DNA of 64,000 nucleotides from Rhizobacter sp. Root404. Its GTDB lineage: Bacteria > Pseudomonadota > Gammaproteobacteria > Burkholderiales > Burkholderiaceae_C. A program made the translations under genes and the position numbers. This document shows positions 18,281 through 27,187 of this stretch, piece after piece. The notes beneath the pieces are model-generated. The model was not told the DNA's origin and searched no databases. It was given only the letters and a program-made list of their open reading frames with translations. The stretch lies in the NCBI RefSeq assembly GCF_001425865.1, contig NZ_LMDS01000001.1:1-64000 (forward strand). Direction: 5' to 3'. Numbering within the stretch: position 1 is the stretch's first letter; each line of letters opens with the position of its first letter.

Positions 18281-19667
18281 CCGGCCGCTTCCAGCCGGCC
18301 AGCGAGAGCTGCTTCGCACGCGACACGGTGAGCTGTCCGGCCGGTGCGTCCTTCGAGATCGTCGAGCCGCCGCCGATGGTCGCGCCCGCGCCCAGCGTGA
18401 CCGGCGCGACCAGCACGCAGTTGCTGCCCACGTGCACGTCGTCGCCGATCACGGTGCGGTGCTTGTTCGCGCCGTCGTAGTTCGCGGTGATGCTGCCGGC
18501 GCCGTAGTTGACCCGCGCGCCGACTGTCGCATCGCCGAGGTAGGCGAGGTGGTTGGCCTTCGCGCCGCGGCCCAGCGTCGAGTTCTTGACCTCGACGAAG
18601 TTGCCGATGTGCACCTCGTCGCCCAGCACCGCGCCCGGCCGCAGCCGCGCGAACGGGCCCACCTGCGCGCCCGCGCCGACCTGCACGCCGAGCGCTTCGC
18701 CGTCGATGTGCGTGAAGGGCTGGATCAGCGCGCCGGCCGCGATGGTCGCGTTGCGGATCACGCAGTTCGCACCGATGCGAACCCCGTCGCCGAGGACGAC
18801 GCGGCCCTCGAACACGCCGTTCACGTCGATCTCGACATCGCTGCCGCAGTCCAGGGTGCCGCGCAGGTCGAAGCGCGCCGGGTCGGCCAGGCGCACGCCG
18901 GCCTCCATCAGCGCGTCGGCCTGGCGGCGCTGGTAGCGGCGCTCCAGGTCGGCCAGTTGCAGCGGGCTGTTCACGCCCAGCACCTCGGTCTCGCTGGTGG
19001 CGCGTTCGGTGACCACGGCGACGCCGTCGGCCACCGCCAGCGCCACCACGTCGGGCAGGTAGTACTCGCCCTGCACGTTCTCGTTGCGCAGCGCGCCCAG
19101 CCAGCGCTTGAGCGCCGCGGTGGGCGCGGCCATCACGCCGGTGTAGACCTCGCGGATCAGGCGCTGCGCGGGGCTCGCGTCCTTGTGCTCGACGATGCCC
19201 TGCACGCGCCCGCCTTCGGTCGCGGAGCGGCCGGCCGGATCGCCGCGCACGATGCGACCGTAGCCGCTCGGGTCGTCGAGCAGCACCGTCAGCAGCGCGA
19301 GGCGCTCGCCGCCGCAGGCGGCGACCAGCGCGGCAGCGGTCGCCGGTTCGATCAGCGGCACGTCACCGTTCAGGATCAGCGTGGTGCCCGCGTCGTGCAG
19401 CAGCGGTGCGGCCTGCTGTACCGCATGGCCGGTGCCGAGCTGCGGCATCTGGCGCACGAATTGCACCTGCGGCGCGGCCACCGCGGCCTCGACCGCGTCG
19501 GCGCCGTGGCCCGTGACGACCACGATCCGGTCTGCCCCCAGCGCGGCAACGTTTTGCAGAACATGCTGCAATAGGCTGCGCCCGGCCAGGTTGTGCAGCA
19601 CTTTCGGCAGGCTGGAGCGCATGCGGGTGCCTTTGCCCGCGGCCATGATCACGATGTCGAGCGCCAT
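18258..19667 (-). CDS. glmU: Bifunctional UDP-GlcNAc pyrophosphorylase / glucosamine-1-phosphate acetyltransferase
   Basis: Makes UDP-GlcNAc for peptidoglycan and lipopolysaccharide. 469 residues, slightly longer than the usual ~455. The N-terminal uridylyltransferase starts [22 protein letters not shown] (split), with [11 protein letters not shown] and ILNGDVPLI. From about residue 255 the left-handed beta-helix is seen as hexapeptide turns, with [21 protein letters not shown] and [10 protein letters not shown] for acetyl transfer. Start ATG 19667 gives [11 protein letters not shown]. Its start codon overlaps by two bases the likely start of the divergent lipoprotein gene, and its 3' end overlaps the uracil-DNA glycosylase gene. 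Confidence 0.96.
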   Translation of the reverse strand: MALDIVIMAAGKGTRMRSSLPKVLHNLAGRSLLQHVLQNVAALGADRIVVVTGHGADAVEAAVAAPQVQFVRQMPQLGTGHAVQQAAPLLHDAGTTLILNGDVPLIEPATAAALVAACGGERLALLTVLLDDPSGYGRIVRGDPAGRSATEGGRVQGIVEHKDASPAQRLIREVYTGVMAAPTAALKRWLGALRNENVQGEYYLPDVVALAVADGVAVVTERATSETEVLGVNSPLQLADLERRYQRRQADALMEAGVRLADPARFDLRGTLDCGSDVEIDVNGVFEGRVVLGDGVRIGANCVIRNATIAAGALIQPFTHIDGEALGVQVGAGAQVGPFARLRPGAVLGDEVHIGNFVEVKNSTLGRGAKANHLAYLGDATVGARVNYGAGSITANYDGANKHRTVIGDDVHVGSNCVLVAPVTLGAGATIGGGSTISKDAPAGQLTVSRAKQLSLAGWKRPVKVPKST

Positions 19668-20577
19668 GTTGGGTTTCTTTCGAACGGTCGGGTCCAGGTC
19701 GTTGATTATCGTGGCGCTGTGCAGCCTCCTCGCTGCGGTGTCGGGCTGCAGCGCGCTGCGCATCGGTTATGCCACCGCGCCCGATCTCGTCTACTGGTGG
19801 CTCGACCGCTATGTCGACCTCGACGACGTGCAGACGCCCAAGGTGCGCGCCGCGATCAAGCAATGGTTCGCCTGGAACCGCCGCACCCAGGTGCCCGACT
19901 ACGCGGCGCTGCTCGCGCGGGCGCAGGCCGAGGTGCTGGCGGACACGACGCCGGCGCGCGTCTGCGAGTGGCAGGGCGACGCGGTCAGGCGCGCGCACGT
20001 CGCGTTCGACCAGATCGCCCCGCAGATCGCCGAGCTGATGCTGACGATCACGCCACAGCAGGTGCGCCACATCGAGCAGCGCTACGGCAAGATCAACACC
20101 GAGTTCCGCGACGACTTCCTGCAGCCGGACCCGCGCGAGCGCGCCGACGAGGCCCGCAAGCGCGTCGTCGACCGGGCCGAGATGCTCTACGGCCGGCTCG
20201 ATGACGCGCAGCGCGAGCGCATCGACGACGGCCTGAAGCGCTCGCCGTTCGACCCCGAGCTGTGGTTCGCCGAGCGCCGCTTCCGCCAGCAGGAGGTCTT
20301 GCAAGGCCTGCGCCGCTTGCAGACTCAGGAGGGCCGCGCGAGTCGCGAACAGGCGCTGACGATGCTGCGCGGCTATGTCGAACACCTCGAGCGCTCGCCC
20401 CGCGACAACTACCGCCGGTACTACGAGCGCCTGACCGAATTCAACTGCGGGTTCGCCGCCGCGTTGCACAACGCAACGACCGCGGCACAGCGCAAGACGG
20501 CAGCGAGCCGGCTTGCGGGCTGGCAGGGCGACCTGCGGGCGATCGCCACGGCCGCCGAGCCGGCCACCGCGCCGTAG
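19666..20577 (+). CDS. DUF6279-type lipoprotein
   Basis: 303 residues if started at ATG 19666 ([12 protein letters not shown]). A hydrophobic segment follows and a lipobox AVSGC gives Cys28, so it is a predicted lipoprotein. The mature part starts [23 protein letters not shown] and is an all-helical, charge-rich protein with [18 protein letters not shown] and [14 protein letters not shown], as in DUF6279 proteins of betaproteobacteria (function unknown; family from memory). The start is uncertain: TTG 19702 or GTG 19711 would give a shorter signal and would free the glmU promoter from coding overlap. It ends 10 nt from the convergent DUF4136 gene. Confidence 0.7.
   Translation: MLGFFRTVGSRSLIIVALCSLLAAVSGCSALRIGYATAPDLVYWWLDRYVDLDDVQTPKVRAAIKQWFAWNRRTQVPDYAALLARAQAEVLADTTPARVCEWQGDAVRRAHVAFDQIAPQIAELMLTITPQQVRHIEQRYGKINTEFRDDFLQPDPRERADEARKRVVDRAEMLYGRLDDAQRERIDDGLKRSPFDPELWFAERRFRQQEVLQGLRRLQTQEGRASREQALTMLRGYVEHLERSPRDNYRRYYERLTEFNCGFAAALHNATTAAQRKTAASRLAGWQGDLRAIATAAEPATAP
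19705..19710 (-). promoter_or_regulatory. Candidate -10 element (GATAAT) for glmU
   Basis: Read on the minus strand, GATAAT lies 37 nt before the glmU ATG, giving a leader of about 30 nt. It falls within the first codons of the divergent lipoprotein gene if that gene starts at 19666. Confidence 0.35.
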
Positions 20578-20587
20578 CGGGCGCCGC

Positions 20588-21208
20588 TCAGGCGGGCGGC
20601 TTCTTCGAGATCTGCGTCGTGACGCTGCGCGGCGCCGGGCTGACGTTCGGAAAGTCCTTCAGCGCCGCTTCGAACATCGCCGGCAGCAGGTAGTCGATCG
20701 ACGGCGACGGCCCGTTGTTGTTGGCGCGGGCCTCGTAGAGCAGCTGTCCGGTGCGGCGGTCGCGGATCAACAGCGCGACCTCGCGCTCGAAGCTCTGGCT
20801 CTCGTACGGCGATCCCCAGCCCCACCCCCAGCCGGGGCCCCAATAGCCGCGGCCGTAGCGCCACGGGTGGCCGTTGAAGGCGGCGCCGCGCCAGAACAGC
20901 GGGTCGTTGAAGATCCAGGGGTCGTTGCTGGTGACGCGCGCACCGACCTGCATCAGGTACTGCGCATCGTTCGGATCGGCGGCGGCGCGGAACCCCGCCG
21001 CCTCGAGTGCGCCACGGGCCGCATCCTCGAGCTGCTGGCGCCGCTCCGGATGCGCCTGCTGCGAGGGCAGGCGCTCGAACACGAAGGTCGCGGGCTGGCG
21101 ATCGGCCGGCCAGCTGCCGTAGGTCGAGACCTCGTTGCTGAGGTTGTTGAACGCGGCGCAGCCGCCGAGCGCCACGGCGACAGCGGCGGCAGTGAGCAAG
21201 CGGATCAT
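20588..21208 (-). CDS. DUF4136 lipoprotein
   Basis: 206 residues. Short signal peptide with lipobox ALGGC (Cys17), so a predicted membrane lipoprotein. The mature sequence TYGSWPADRQPATFVFERLPSQQ is the typical DUF4136 opening. It continues with GALEAAGFRAAADPNDAQYLMQVGA, a Gly/Trp/Tyr-rich middle (YGRGYWGPGWGWGWG) and VALLIRDRRTGQLLYEARA. DUF4136 proteins are common, function unknown. ATG 21208 has an aaggagac ribosome-binding site. It ends PRSVTTQISKKPPA. ttcA ends 32 nt further upstream on the same strand, so the two may share a transcript. Confidence 0.83.
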   Translation of the reverse strand: MIRLLTAAAVAVALGGCAAFNNLSNEVSTYGSWPADRQPATFVFERLPSQQAHPERRQQLEDAARGALEAAGFRAAADPNDAQYLMQVGARVTSNDPWIFNDPLFWRGAAFNGHPWRYGRGYWGPGWGWGWGSPYESQSFEREVALLIRDRRTGQLLYEARANNNGPSPSIDYLLPAMFEAALKDFPNVSPAPRSVTTQISKKPPA

Positions 21209-21239
21209 GGCGGGTCTCCTTCTGGCGAGCGCAGGCGGG

Positions 21240-22142
21240 TCAGGTCGACGGGCGGAACGTGATCGTCGAGGCCGCGGGGGGCGCGCAATCGTCATCGTCG
21301 TCGAAAGCGCGGTCGCCTGCTGCATCGGCCACGCCCGTGGCTTGGAGCGTCGTGAACGGGTAGAGGTTCCGGTCCATCAGGTGCGACGGGACGACGTGGG
21401 CCATCGCGTTGAACATGTTCTCGATCCGGCCCGGGAAGCGCCGGTCCCAGTCGCGCAGCATCTGCTTGGTCTGAACGCGCTGGAGGTTCTCCTGGCTGCC
21501 GCACAGCGTGCACGGGATGATCGGGAACTGCCGGTGCACGGCCCAGCGCTCCAGATCCAGCTCGTTCACGTAGGCCAGCGGGCGGAGCACGACGTTCCTG
21601 CCGTCGTCGCTGACCAGCTTGGCGGGCATGCCCTTCAGTTTGGCGCCGAAGAACATGTTCATGAACAGCGTCTGCAACATGTCGTCACGGTGATGCCCGA
21701 GTGCGATCTTGGTCGCGCCCAGCTCGCCGGCCACGCGGTACAGGATGCCGCGGCGCAGCCGCGAGCACAGGCTGCACATCGTCTTGCCCTCGGGGATCAC
21801 GCGCTTGACGATCGAGTAGGTGTCCTGGTTCTCGATGTGGAACGGGATGCCGAGCGATTCCAGGTACGCCGGCAGCACGTGCTCGGGGAAGCCCGGCTGC
21901 TTCTGGTCGAGATTGACGGCGACGATGTCGAAGCGGATCGGCGCGCGCGCACGCAGGTTGATCAGGATGTCGAGCAGCGCGTAACTGTCCTTGCCGCCCG
22001 AGACGCAGACCATGACCTTGTCGCCCTCCTCGATCATGTTGAAGTCGACGACCGCCTGGCCGACCTGGCGGTGCAGGCGCTTGCTGAGCTTCTGCAGTTC
22101 GACCGACAGCTTGTTCGTCGGCGTGTCGAGCACGGCGCTCAT
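21240..22142 (-). CDS. ttcA: tRNA 2-thiocytidine synthetase TtcA
   Basis: ATP-dependent sulfur transfer to cytidine 32 of certain tRNAs. 300 residues. The PP-loop SGGKDS (48-53) binds ATP. MCSLCSR gives Cys123 and Cys126, and IPCTLCGSQ further on supplies the remaining Fe-S cysteines. [18 protein letters not shown] is the family signature. The C-terminus carries an acidic run (FDDDDDC) before a short tail. ATG 22142 overlaps the stop of folB by 4 nt (ATGA), so folM-like, folB and ttcA form one operon. Confidence 0.95.
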   Translation of the reverse strand: MSAVLDTPTNKLSVELQKLSKRLHRQVGQAVVDFNMIEEGDKVMVCVSGGKDSYALLDILINLRARAPIRFDIVAVNLDQKQPGFPEHVLPAYLESLGIPFHIENQDTYSIVKRVIPEGKTMCSLCSRLRRGILYRVAGELGATKIALGHHRDDMLQTLFMNMFFGAKLKGMPAKLVSDDGRNVVLRPLAYVNELDLERWAVHRQFPIIPCTLCGSQENLQRVQTKQMLRDWDRRFPGRIENMFNAMAHVVPSHLMDRNLYPFTTLQATGVADAAGDRAFDDDDDCAPPAASTITFRPST

Positions 22143-22540
22143 TCGTTCTTCTCCTTGAGGCCGAAGACCTCGCAACCGACCGAGACGCAGTCGGGGTAGA
22201 CATCGGGTTTCTGGGTCGAGACGCGCGCGGCGCGCACCTTCGGGTGCGCCAGCATCAGCGCGAGCAGGTCGTCGACCAGCGTCTCCTGCAGCTGGATGTG
22301 GCCGCGGCTGACGCGCTCGGCGATGCTGCGGCGCATGAAGTCGTAGTCGACGACTTCGTCGAGCTCGTCGGTCTTGGGCGTCGACAGCGCGAGCGGCACG
22401 TACAGGTCGACGTTGATCAGCACGCGCTGTTCCTTCGTCTTCTCGAACGCGTGCACGCCGATGTTGATGAAGACCTCGTAGTCGCGCAGGAACAGGCGAC
22501 GGCAGTCCATCAGGCTGGGGTGGCTGAGCAGGCTTTGCAT
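22139..22540 (-). CDS. folB: Dihydroneopterin aldolase
   Basis: Cleaves 7,8-dihydroneopterin to 6-hydroxymethyl-dihydropterin and glycolaldehyde in folate synthesis. 133 residues, typical. [29 protein letters not shown] (split) is the N-terminal strand-helix; [30 protein letters not shown] carries the conserved glutamate, and the C-terminal lysine region follows ([13 protein letters not shown]). The start at 22540 gives [16 protein letters not shown]; Met11 is a possible alternative. Sits between a pteridine-reductase-like SDR and ttcA. Confidence 0.92.
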   Translation of the reverse strand: MQSLLSHPSLMDCRRLFLRDYEVFINIGVHAFEKTKEQRVLINVDLYVPLALSTPKTDELDEVVDYDFMRRSIAERVSRGHIQLQETLVDDLLALMLAHPKVRAARVSTQKPDVYPDCVSVGCEVFGLKEKNE

Positions 22541-22552
22541 GCGGGTGTCCGG

Positions 22553-23326
22553 CTAGTGCTTCGCGAGGTAGAGCACGTCGCGCGGCTGTGCGCTCAGGTG
22601 CTGGCCGCCGTCGACCAGCAGGGTGGTGCCGGTGATCGCGGGCGATTCGATCAGGAAGCGCACGGCGCGGGCGATGTCCTCGGGCGTCGACGAGCGCTCC
22701 AGCGGCGTCATCCTGTGCGCCGCCGCGAACTCGTCGGCGCTCATCGGCCCCGACAGCAGCGTGACACCGGGCGCCACGCCACACACTCGCAGCCGCGGCG
22801 CGAGCGCCTGCGCGAGCATCACGGTCGCGCTCTGCAGCGCGGCCTTGGACAGCGTGTACGAGAAATAGTCGGGGTTCGGGTTCCAGAGCTTCTGGTCGAT
22901 CAGGTTGACGACGCAGCCGCGCCGGTTGGCGTCGGCCAGGTGCTCGTGCAGTGCCTGCGCCAGGATGACCGCCGGCGCGGTGTTGGCACGCCAGTGCTTT
23001 TCCATCATCGCGACGCTGAAGCTCGTCGGGTCGTCGTGCTCGAAGGTCGACGCGCTGTTGACGACCGCGTCGAGGCGACCGAAGTGGGCGGCGACGGCGG
23101 GCACCAGCGCGCGACAAGCCGGCTCGTCCGACAGATCGGCCTGGAACGCCTGCGCCCGTGCGCCGGCCGCGCGCAGATCGTCGACCGTGGCGTGCGCGTC
23201 GGCCTCGGAACCGCGGTAGTGCACCGCCACGTCGAACCCATGCGCGGCCAGATCGAGCGCCATCGTGCGACCGAGCCGCCGGGCGGCGCCGGTGACGAGG
23301 ACGACGGGTCGTGAAGCTGCGGTCAT
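22553..23326 (-). CDS. Short-chain dehydrogenase, pteridine-reductase-like (FolM type)
   Basis: NAD(P)H-dependent reductase of 257 residues. [15 protein letters not shown] (about 9-23) is the nucleotide loop; the RR following it resembles FolM/PTR1 enzymes that reduce dihydrobiopterin or dihydrofolate. [10 protein letters not shown] replaces the usual NNAG, and [14 protein letters not shown] holds the catalytic Tyr-x-x-x-Lys. It ends [20 protein letters not shown]. Its place directly before folB supports a pterin role, though the substrate is unproven. Start at 23326; the divergent methyltransferase starts only 18 nt away. Confidence 0.82.
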   Translation of the reverse strand: MTAASRPVVLVTGAARRLGRTMALDLAAHGFDVAVHYRGSEADAHATVDDLRAAGARAQAFQADLSDEPACRALVPAVAAHFGRLDAVVNSASTFEHDDPTSFSVAMMEKHWRANTAPAVILAQALHEHLADANRRGCVVNLIDQKLWNPNPDYFSYTLSKAALQSATVMLAQALAPRLRVCGVAPGVTLLSGPMSADEFAAAHRMTPLERSSTPEDIARAVRFLIESPAITGTTLLVDGGQHLSAQPRDVLYLAKH

Positions 23327-23332
23327 GGTTTC

Positions 23333-23338
23333 TACAAT
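23333..23338 (+). promoter_or_regulatory. Candidate -10 (TACAAT) directly before the MidA-like gene
   Basis: TACAAT is followed by six bases and then ATG 23345, so the transcript would start at about the start codon (leaderless). The whole gap to the divergent SDR start is 18 nt. Confidence 0.5.
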
Positions 23339-23344
23339 GCGGCG

Positions 23345-24463
23345 ATGCAAGCGCCCGAAGCCGCCAGTGTATCGGCGCCCCTCTCCCGGCTGATCCATGC
23401 GGCCATCGCGCGCGACGGCGGCTGGCTGCCGTTCGACCGCTTCATGGCGCTGGCGCTGTACGCGCCGGGCCTCGGCTACTACGCGAACCACGGCCGCAAG
23501 TTCGGGCTGATGCCGCAGTCGGGCAGCGACTTCGTCACCGCGCCTGAACTGTCGCCGCTGTTCGGCCGCGCGCTGGCCCGCCAGGTTGCCCAGGCGCTGG
23601 TCGCCAGCGGAACGCGTGAACTCTGGGAGTTCGGGGCCGGCTCCGGCGCGCTCGCGGCGCAGTTGCTGGAGGCGCTGGCGGACCTCGGTCAGCCCCTCGA
23701 CCGCTACACGATCGTCGATCTCTCGGGCACGCTGCGCGAACGGCAGCAGGAGCGTCTCGCCGCTCACGACGACACGGTGCGCTGGGTCGACGCGCTGCCT
23801 GACGCGATCGACGGCGTGATCGTCGGCAATGAGGTGCTCGACGCGATGCCGGTGCAGCTGCTGCACTTCGACGGCGCGCAGTGGCTGGAGCGCGGCGTGA
23901 AGGCGCGCGACGGCGGGTTCGGGTGGAGCGACCGCCCGACCACGCTGCGCCCGCCGGTCGACGGCCCGTTCGTCCCCGGCACCGTGACCGAGGTGCACCC
24001 GCAGGCCCGCGCCTTCATCACCACGCTCGCCGAGCGCCTGACCCGCGGCGCGGCCTTCTTCATCGACTACGGCTTCCCCGAGGCCGAGTACTACCACCCA
24101 CAGCGCACCGGCGGCACGCTGATGTGCCACCGCGCGCACCAGGCAGACACCGACCCGCTGGTCGATGTCGGGTTGAAGGACATCACCGCGCACGTCGACT
24201 TCACCGGCATCGCGCTCGCCGCGCAGGAGGCCGGTCTGCGCGTCCTCGGCTACACCTCGCAGGCACACTTCCTGTTCAACTGCGGCGTGATGGAACTGCT
24301 CGACGGCGCCGATCTGATCGCTCGTGCGAACGCGCAGAAGCTGCTGGCCGAGCACGAGATGGGCGAGCTGTTCAAGGTGATCGGCTTCGCGAAGGGCTGC
24401 GACGCGAACTTCCTCGATGCGCCGCTCGGCTTCGCGCACGGCGACCGGACGCACACGTTGTGA
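23345..24463 (+). CDS. SAM-dependent methyltransferase, MidA/NDUFAF7 family
   Basis: 372 residues. In eukaryotes NDUFAF7 dimethylates an arginine of complex I subunit NDUFS2; the bacterial role is not settled. [18 protein letters not shown] (about 30-47) and [18 protein letters not shown] are diagnostic of the family. [18 protein letters not shown] is the SAM-binding loop, [16 protein letters not shown] motif IV, and [21 protein letters not shown] the C-terminal signature. ATG 23345 has no Shine-Dalgarno sequence but sits right after a TACAAT box. DUF2905 follows 27 nt downstream. Confidence 0.9.
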   Translation: MQAPEAASVSAPLSRLIHAAIARDGGWLPFDRFMALALYAPGLGYYANHGRKFGLMPQSGSDFVTAPELSPLFGRALARQVAQALVASGTRELWEFGAGSGALAAQLLEALADLGQPLDRYTIVDLSGTLRERQQERLAAHDDTVRWVDALPDAIDGVIVGNEVLDAMPVQLLHFDGAQWLERGVKARDGGFGWSDRPTTLRPPVDGPFVPGTVTEVHPQARAFITTLAERLTRGAAFFIDYGFPEAEYYHPQRTGGTLMCHRAHQADTDPLVDVGLKDITAHVDFTGIALAAQEAGLRVLGYTSQAHFLFNCGVMELLDGADLIARANAQKLLAEHEMGELFKVIGFAKGCDANFLDAPLGFAHGDRTHTL

Positions 24464-24490
24464 TCCGCTCGCGACGTTGAAAGCGCCCTC

Positions 24491-24685
24491 GTGATCCGCT
24501 GGCTGATTGTTGTCTTCATCGCGCTGATCCTGTTCAGCGGCCTGCGCCCGTGGCTCGAGAAGCTGGGCCTCGGCCGGCTGCCGGGCGACTTCCGTTTCCG
24601 CCTGTTCGGCCGCGAGTGGTTCGTGCCGTTTGCCAGCAGCGTCGTGCTGAGCCTGCTGGCGATGGCGTTGATGAAGTTGCTGTAG
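24491..24685 (+). CDS. DUF2905 small membrane protein
   Basis: 64 residues starting at GTG 24491. Two predicted transmembrane helices (about 4-19 and 47-63) flank a conserved loop RPWLEKLGLGRLPGDFRFRLFG, the DUF2905 signature. Function unknown. Follows the methyltransferase gene by 27 nt and is probably co-transcribed. Confidence 0.85.
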   Translation: MIRWLIVVFIALILFSGLRPWLEKLGLGRLPGDFRFRLFGREWFVPFASSVVLSLLAMALMKLL

Positions 24686-24730
24686 CCTGCACGCGAAGCG
24701 TCCTATCGAACATCCACGGAGAGAGTCACG

Positions 24731-27085
24731 ATGAGCACCGTCACCAGCAACGCCACCCGCTTCGGCAGCGGCCAGGCCGTCAAGCGCGTCGAGGACGCGA
24801 GCCTGCTGGTCGGGCGCGGCCAGTTCACCGACAACGTCGTGGTCGAAGGGACGGTCCATGTCGCCTTCCTGCGTTCGCCGTACGCGCATGCGCGCATCGT
24901 CTCGGTCGACACGACCGCCGCGGCCGGGATGCCCGGCGTGATCGCGGTCTACACCGGCGCGCAGCTCGTCGCGGCCGGCGTCAAGCCGATGCCCAAGGCG
25001 GCCGGCTTCCAGCGCGCGAACGGCCAGCCACCGGCGTCGGCGGCGCGCCATGCGCTGGCGGTGGACACGGTGCGCTTCGTCGGCGAGGCGGTCGCTGCGG
25101 TCGTGGCGGAATCGCGCGACGCCGCGAAGGATGCGCTCGAAGCGGTGCTGGTCGACTACGAGGAACTGCCGGCCGTCGTCGACCCGGTGCGCGCCACCGC
25201 GCCCGGCGCGCCGGTCATCTGCCCGGACGCGCCCGACAACATCGCTGCCGAGATGCGCCACGGCAGCGTCGCCGCGACCGAGGCGGCGTTCGCGTCCGCG
25301 GCGCACCGCGTCTCGCTCGATCTGGTGAACCAGCGCCTCGCGCCGAGCCCGATGGAACCCCGCAGCATCGTCGCCGCGTTCGACGCCGCCGCGAACCACC
25401 TGACCGTGCGCCTGAGCAGCCAGATGCCGACCGGCACGCGCGGGTCGCTGGTCGATGCGATTCCCGGCCTCACGCTCGAGAACACCCGGGTCGTCGTCGG
25501 CGATGTCGGTGGCGGCTTCGGCATGAAGACCGGCATCCACCCGGAGGACATCGTCGTCGCGTACGCGGCCAAGGACTTGAAGCGCCCGGTGCGCTGGCAG
25601 GCCGAGCGGGTCGAGGAGTTCCTGTCCGCGGTGCACGGCCGCGACGTGGTCAGCCACGCCGAGATGGCGCTCGATGCGCAAGGCAAGGTGCTCGCGATGC
25701 GGGTGCGCTCGCTCGCGAACGTCGGCGCTTACGCGATGGGCGTCGGCGTCGCGATCCAGCTGCTGATCGGGCCGTGGGTCTCGACCAGCATCTACGCCAT
25801 CGAGACGATCGACCTGCACTTCCTCGCGGTGATGACCAACACCACGCCGACCGGCGCCTACCGCGGCGCCGGTCGACCGGAGGCGATCTACATCACCGAG
25901 CGGCTGTTCGACGCGGCCGCGCGCGAGATGAAACTCGACCCCGCCGAGCTGCGCCGCCGCAACCTGATCGCGCCCGAGCAGATGCCGTACAAGAACGCGA
26001 TGGCGCAGACCTACGACAGCGGCCGCTTCGAGCAGATCCTCGACCGCGGCCTCGCGCTCGCGGACTGGAACGGCTTCGCGGCCCGCCGCGCTGCGAGCGA
26101 GGCCAAGGGTCTGCTGCGGGGCCGCGGCCTGGCGAGCTTCCTCGAGTGGACCGGCGGCAACGTGTTCGAGGAGCGCGTGACGGTCGACATCTCGGCCGAC
26201 GGCTTCATCGAGATCGTCTCGGCCACGCAGGCGATGGGGCAGGGCATCGCGACCAGCTACGTGCAGCTCGCGGTCGACGTGTTCGGCGTGCCGGTCGAGC
26301 GCATCCGCATCGTGCAGGGCGATACGGACCGTGCCAACGGCTTCGGCAGCGCCGGCTCGCGCTCGCTGTTCACCGGCGGCTCTGCCGTGCGCGTGGCCTC
26401 GGAGCGCACGATCGACAAGAGCAAGCAGCTGGCCGGCGAGGTGCTCGAGGTGGCGCCGGCCGACATCGAGTACCTGGAAGGGCGCTTCAAGGTGGTCGGC
26501 ACCGATGTCGGCATCGACCTGTTCGAGCTGGCCGCGAAGCAACCCGAGCAGCACATCTTTGTCGACTCCACCAGCGCGGTCGGCGGGCCGACGTGGCCGA
26601 ACGGCTGCCATGTGTGCGAGGTCGAGATCGACCCGGCCACCGGCCATGTCGACGTGGTCGCCTACAGCTCGGTCAACGACATCGGCCGCGTCGTCAGTCC
26701 GGCGATCGTCGCCGGCCAGATCGAGGGCGGCGCGGTGCAGGGCATCGGCCAGGCGCTGACCGAGCAGATCGTCTACGACCCGGACTCGGGCCAGATCCTG
26801 ACCGCCAGCTACCAGGACTACGCGATGCCGCGCGCCGACATCGCAAGCCGGATGTTCACCACCGAGTTCGACACCTCGATCCCGTGCACGACCAACCTGC
26901 TCGGGGTCAAGGGCGTCGGCGAGCTCGGCACGATCGGCGCGACACCGGCCGTCGTCAACGCGGTGATCGATGCGCTGGACCATGCCGGTCACGGCCGCAA
27001 GGCCGAGCTGATCCAGATGCCGCTGACGCCGCCGCGGGTCTGGCGCGCGCTGGCCGGCGAGTTCGATCCGTCGCCGTTCGCCTGA
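24731..27085 (+). CDS. Molybdenum hydroxylase large subunit (form II CoxL-like), without partner subunits
   Basis: 784 residues, xanthine dehydrogenase/CO dehydrogenase large-subunit family that binds the molybdopterin cytosine dinucleotide cofactor and hydroxylates aromatic heterocycles, purines or aldehydes. GSGQAVKRVEDASLLVGRGQ is the N-terminal hammerhead start, GDVGGGFGMKTG a cofactor loop, and AYRGAGRPEA (about 376) the active-site loop of form II enzymes (true CO dehydrogenases have AYRCSFR). GVGELGTIGA holds the catalytic glutamate at about 731. No FAD (CoxM) or 2Fe-2S (CoxS) subunit gene lies on either side, so partners must be elsewhere. ATG 24731 follows ggagagagtcacg. Confidence 0.9.
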   Translation: MSTVTSNATRFGSGQAVKRVEDASLLVGRGQFTDNVVVEGTVHVAFLRSPYAHARIVSVDTTAAAGMPGVIAVYTGAQLVAAGVKPMPKAAGFQRANGQPPASAARHALAVDTVRFVGEAVAAVVAESRDAAKDALEAVLVDYEELPAVVDPVRATAPGAPVICPDAPDNIAAEMRHGSVAATEAAFASAAHRVSLDLVNQRLAPSPMEPRSIVAAFDAAANHLTVRLSSQMPTGTRGSLVDAIPGLTLENTRVVVGDVGGGFGMKTGIHPEDIVVAYAAKDLKRPVRWQAERVEEFLSAVHGRDVVSHAEMALDAQGKVLAMRVRSLANVGAYAMGVGVAIQLLIGPWVSTSIYAIETIDLHFLAVMTNTTPTGAYRGAGRPEAIYITERLFDAAAREMKLDPAELRRRNLIAPEQMPYKNAMAQTYDSGRFEQILDRGLALADWNGFAARRAASEAKGLLRGRGLASFLEWTGGNVFEERVTVDISADGFIEIVSATQAMGQGIATSYVQLAVDVFGVPVERIRIVQGDTDRANGFGSAGSRSLFTGGSAVRVASERTIDKSKQLAGEVLEVAPADIEYLEGRFKVVGTDVGIDLFELAAKQPEQHIFVDSTSAVGGPTWPNGCHVCEVEIDPATGHVDVVAYSSVNDIGRVVSPAIVAGQIEGGAVQGIGQALTEQIVYDPDSGQILTASYQDYAMPRADIASRMFTTEFDTSIPCTTNLLGVKGVGELGTIGATPAVVNAVIDALDHAGHGRKAELIQMPLTPPRVWRALAGEFDPSPFA

Positions 27086-27133
27086 CGCCTGCGACCGGTG
27101 TAAACGCCAGCGCGCCGGGGCGCGGGCGACTCC

Positions 27134-27139
27134 TATAGT
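27134..27139 (+). promoter_or_regulatory. Candidate -10 element (TATAGT) for the ggt operon
   Basis: TATAGT in the 102-nt gap before ggt, 48 nt ahead of ATG 27188. It is directly followed by the dyad at 27145. Confidence 0.4.
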
Positions 27140-27144
27140 TCCAC

Positions 27145-27161
27145 GGTCGGCCCTGCCGACC
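27145..27161. promoter_or_regulatory. Dyad in the ggt 5' leader
   Basis: GGTCGG-CCCTG-CCGACC, a perfect 6-bp inverted repeat with a 5-nt spacer, starting 6 nt after the -10 box and so overlapping the predicted transcript start. It could be a repressor site or an RNA hairpin. Confidence 0.4.
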
Positions 27162-27187
27162 TTCATTCACCGTCTCAAGAGCGCCCC

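Noticed and set aside
22553..27166. A 1537-codon open frame on the minus strand running through folM-like and antisense to the methyltransferase and molybdenum hydroxylase genes
   Set aside because: Only its last 258 codons (22553-23326) look like a protein. The rest is low-complexity Arg/Asp/His/Ala composition produced by GC-rich codons read antisense.
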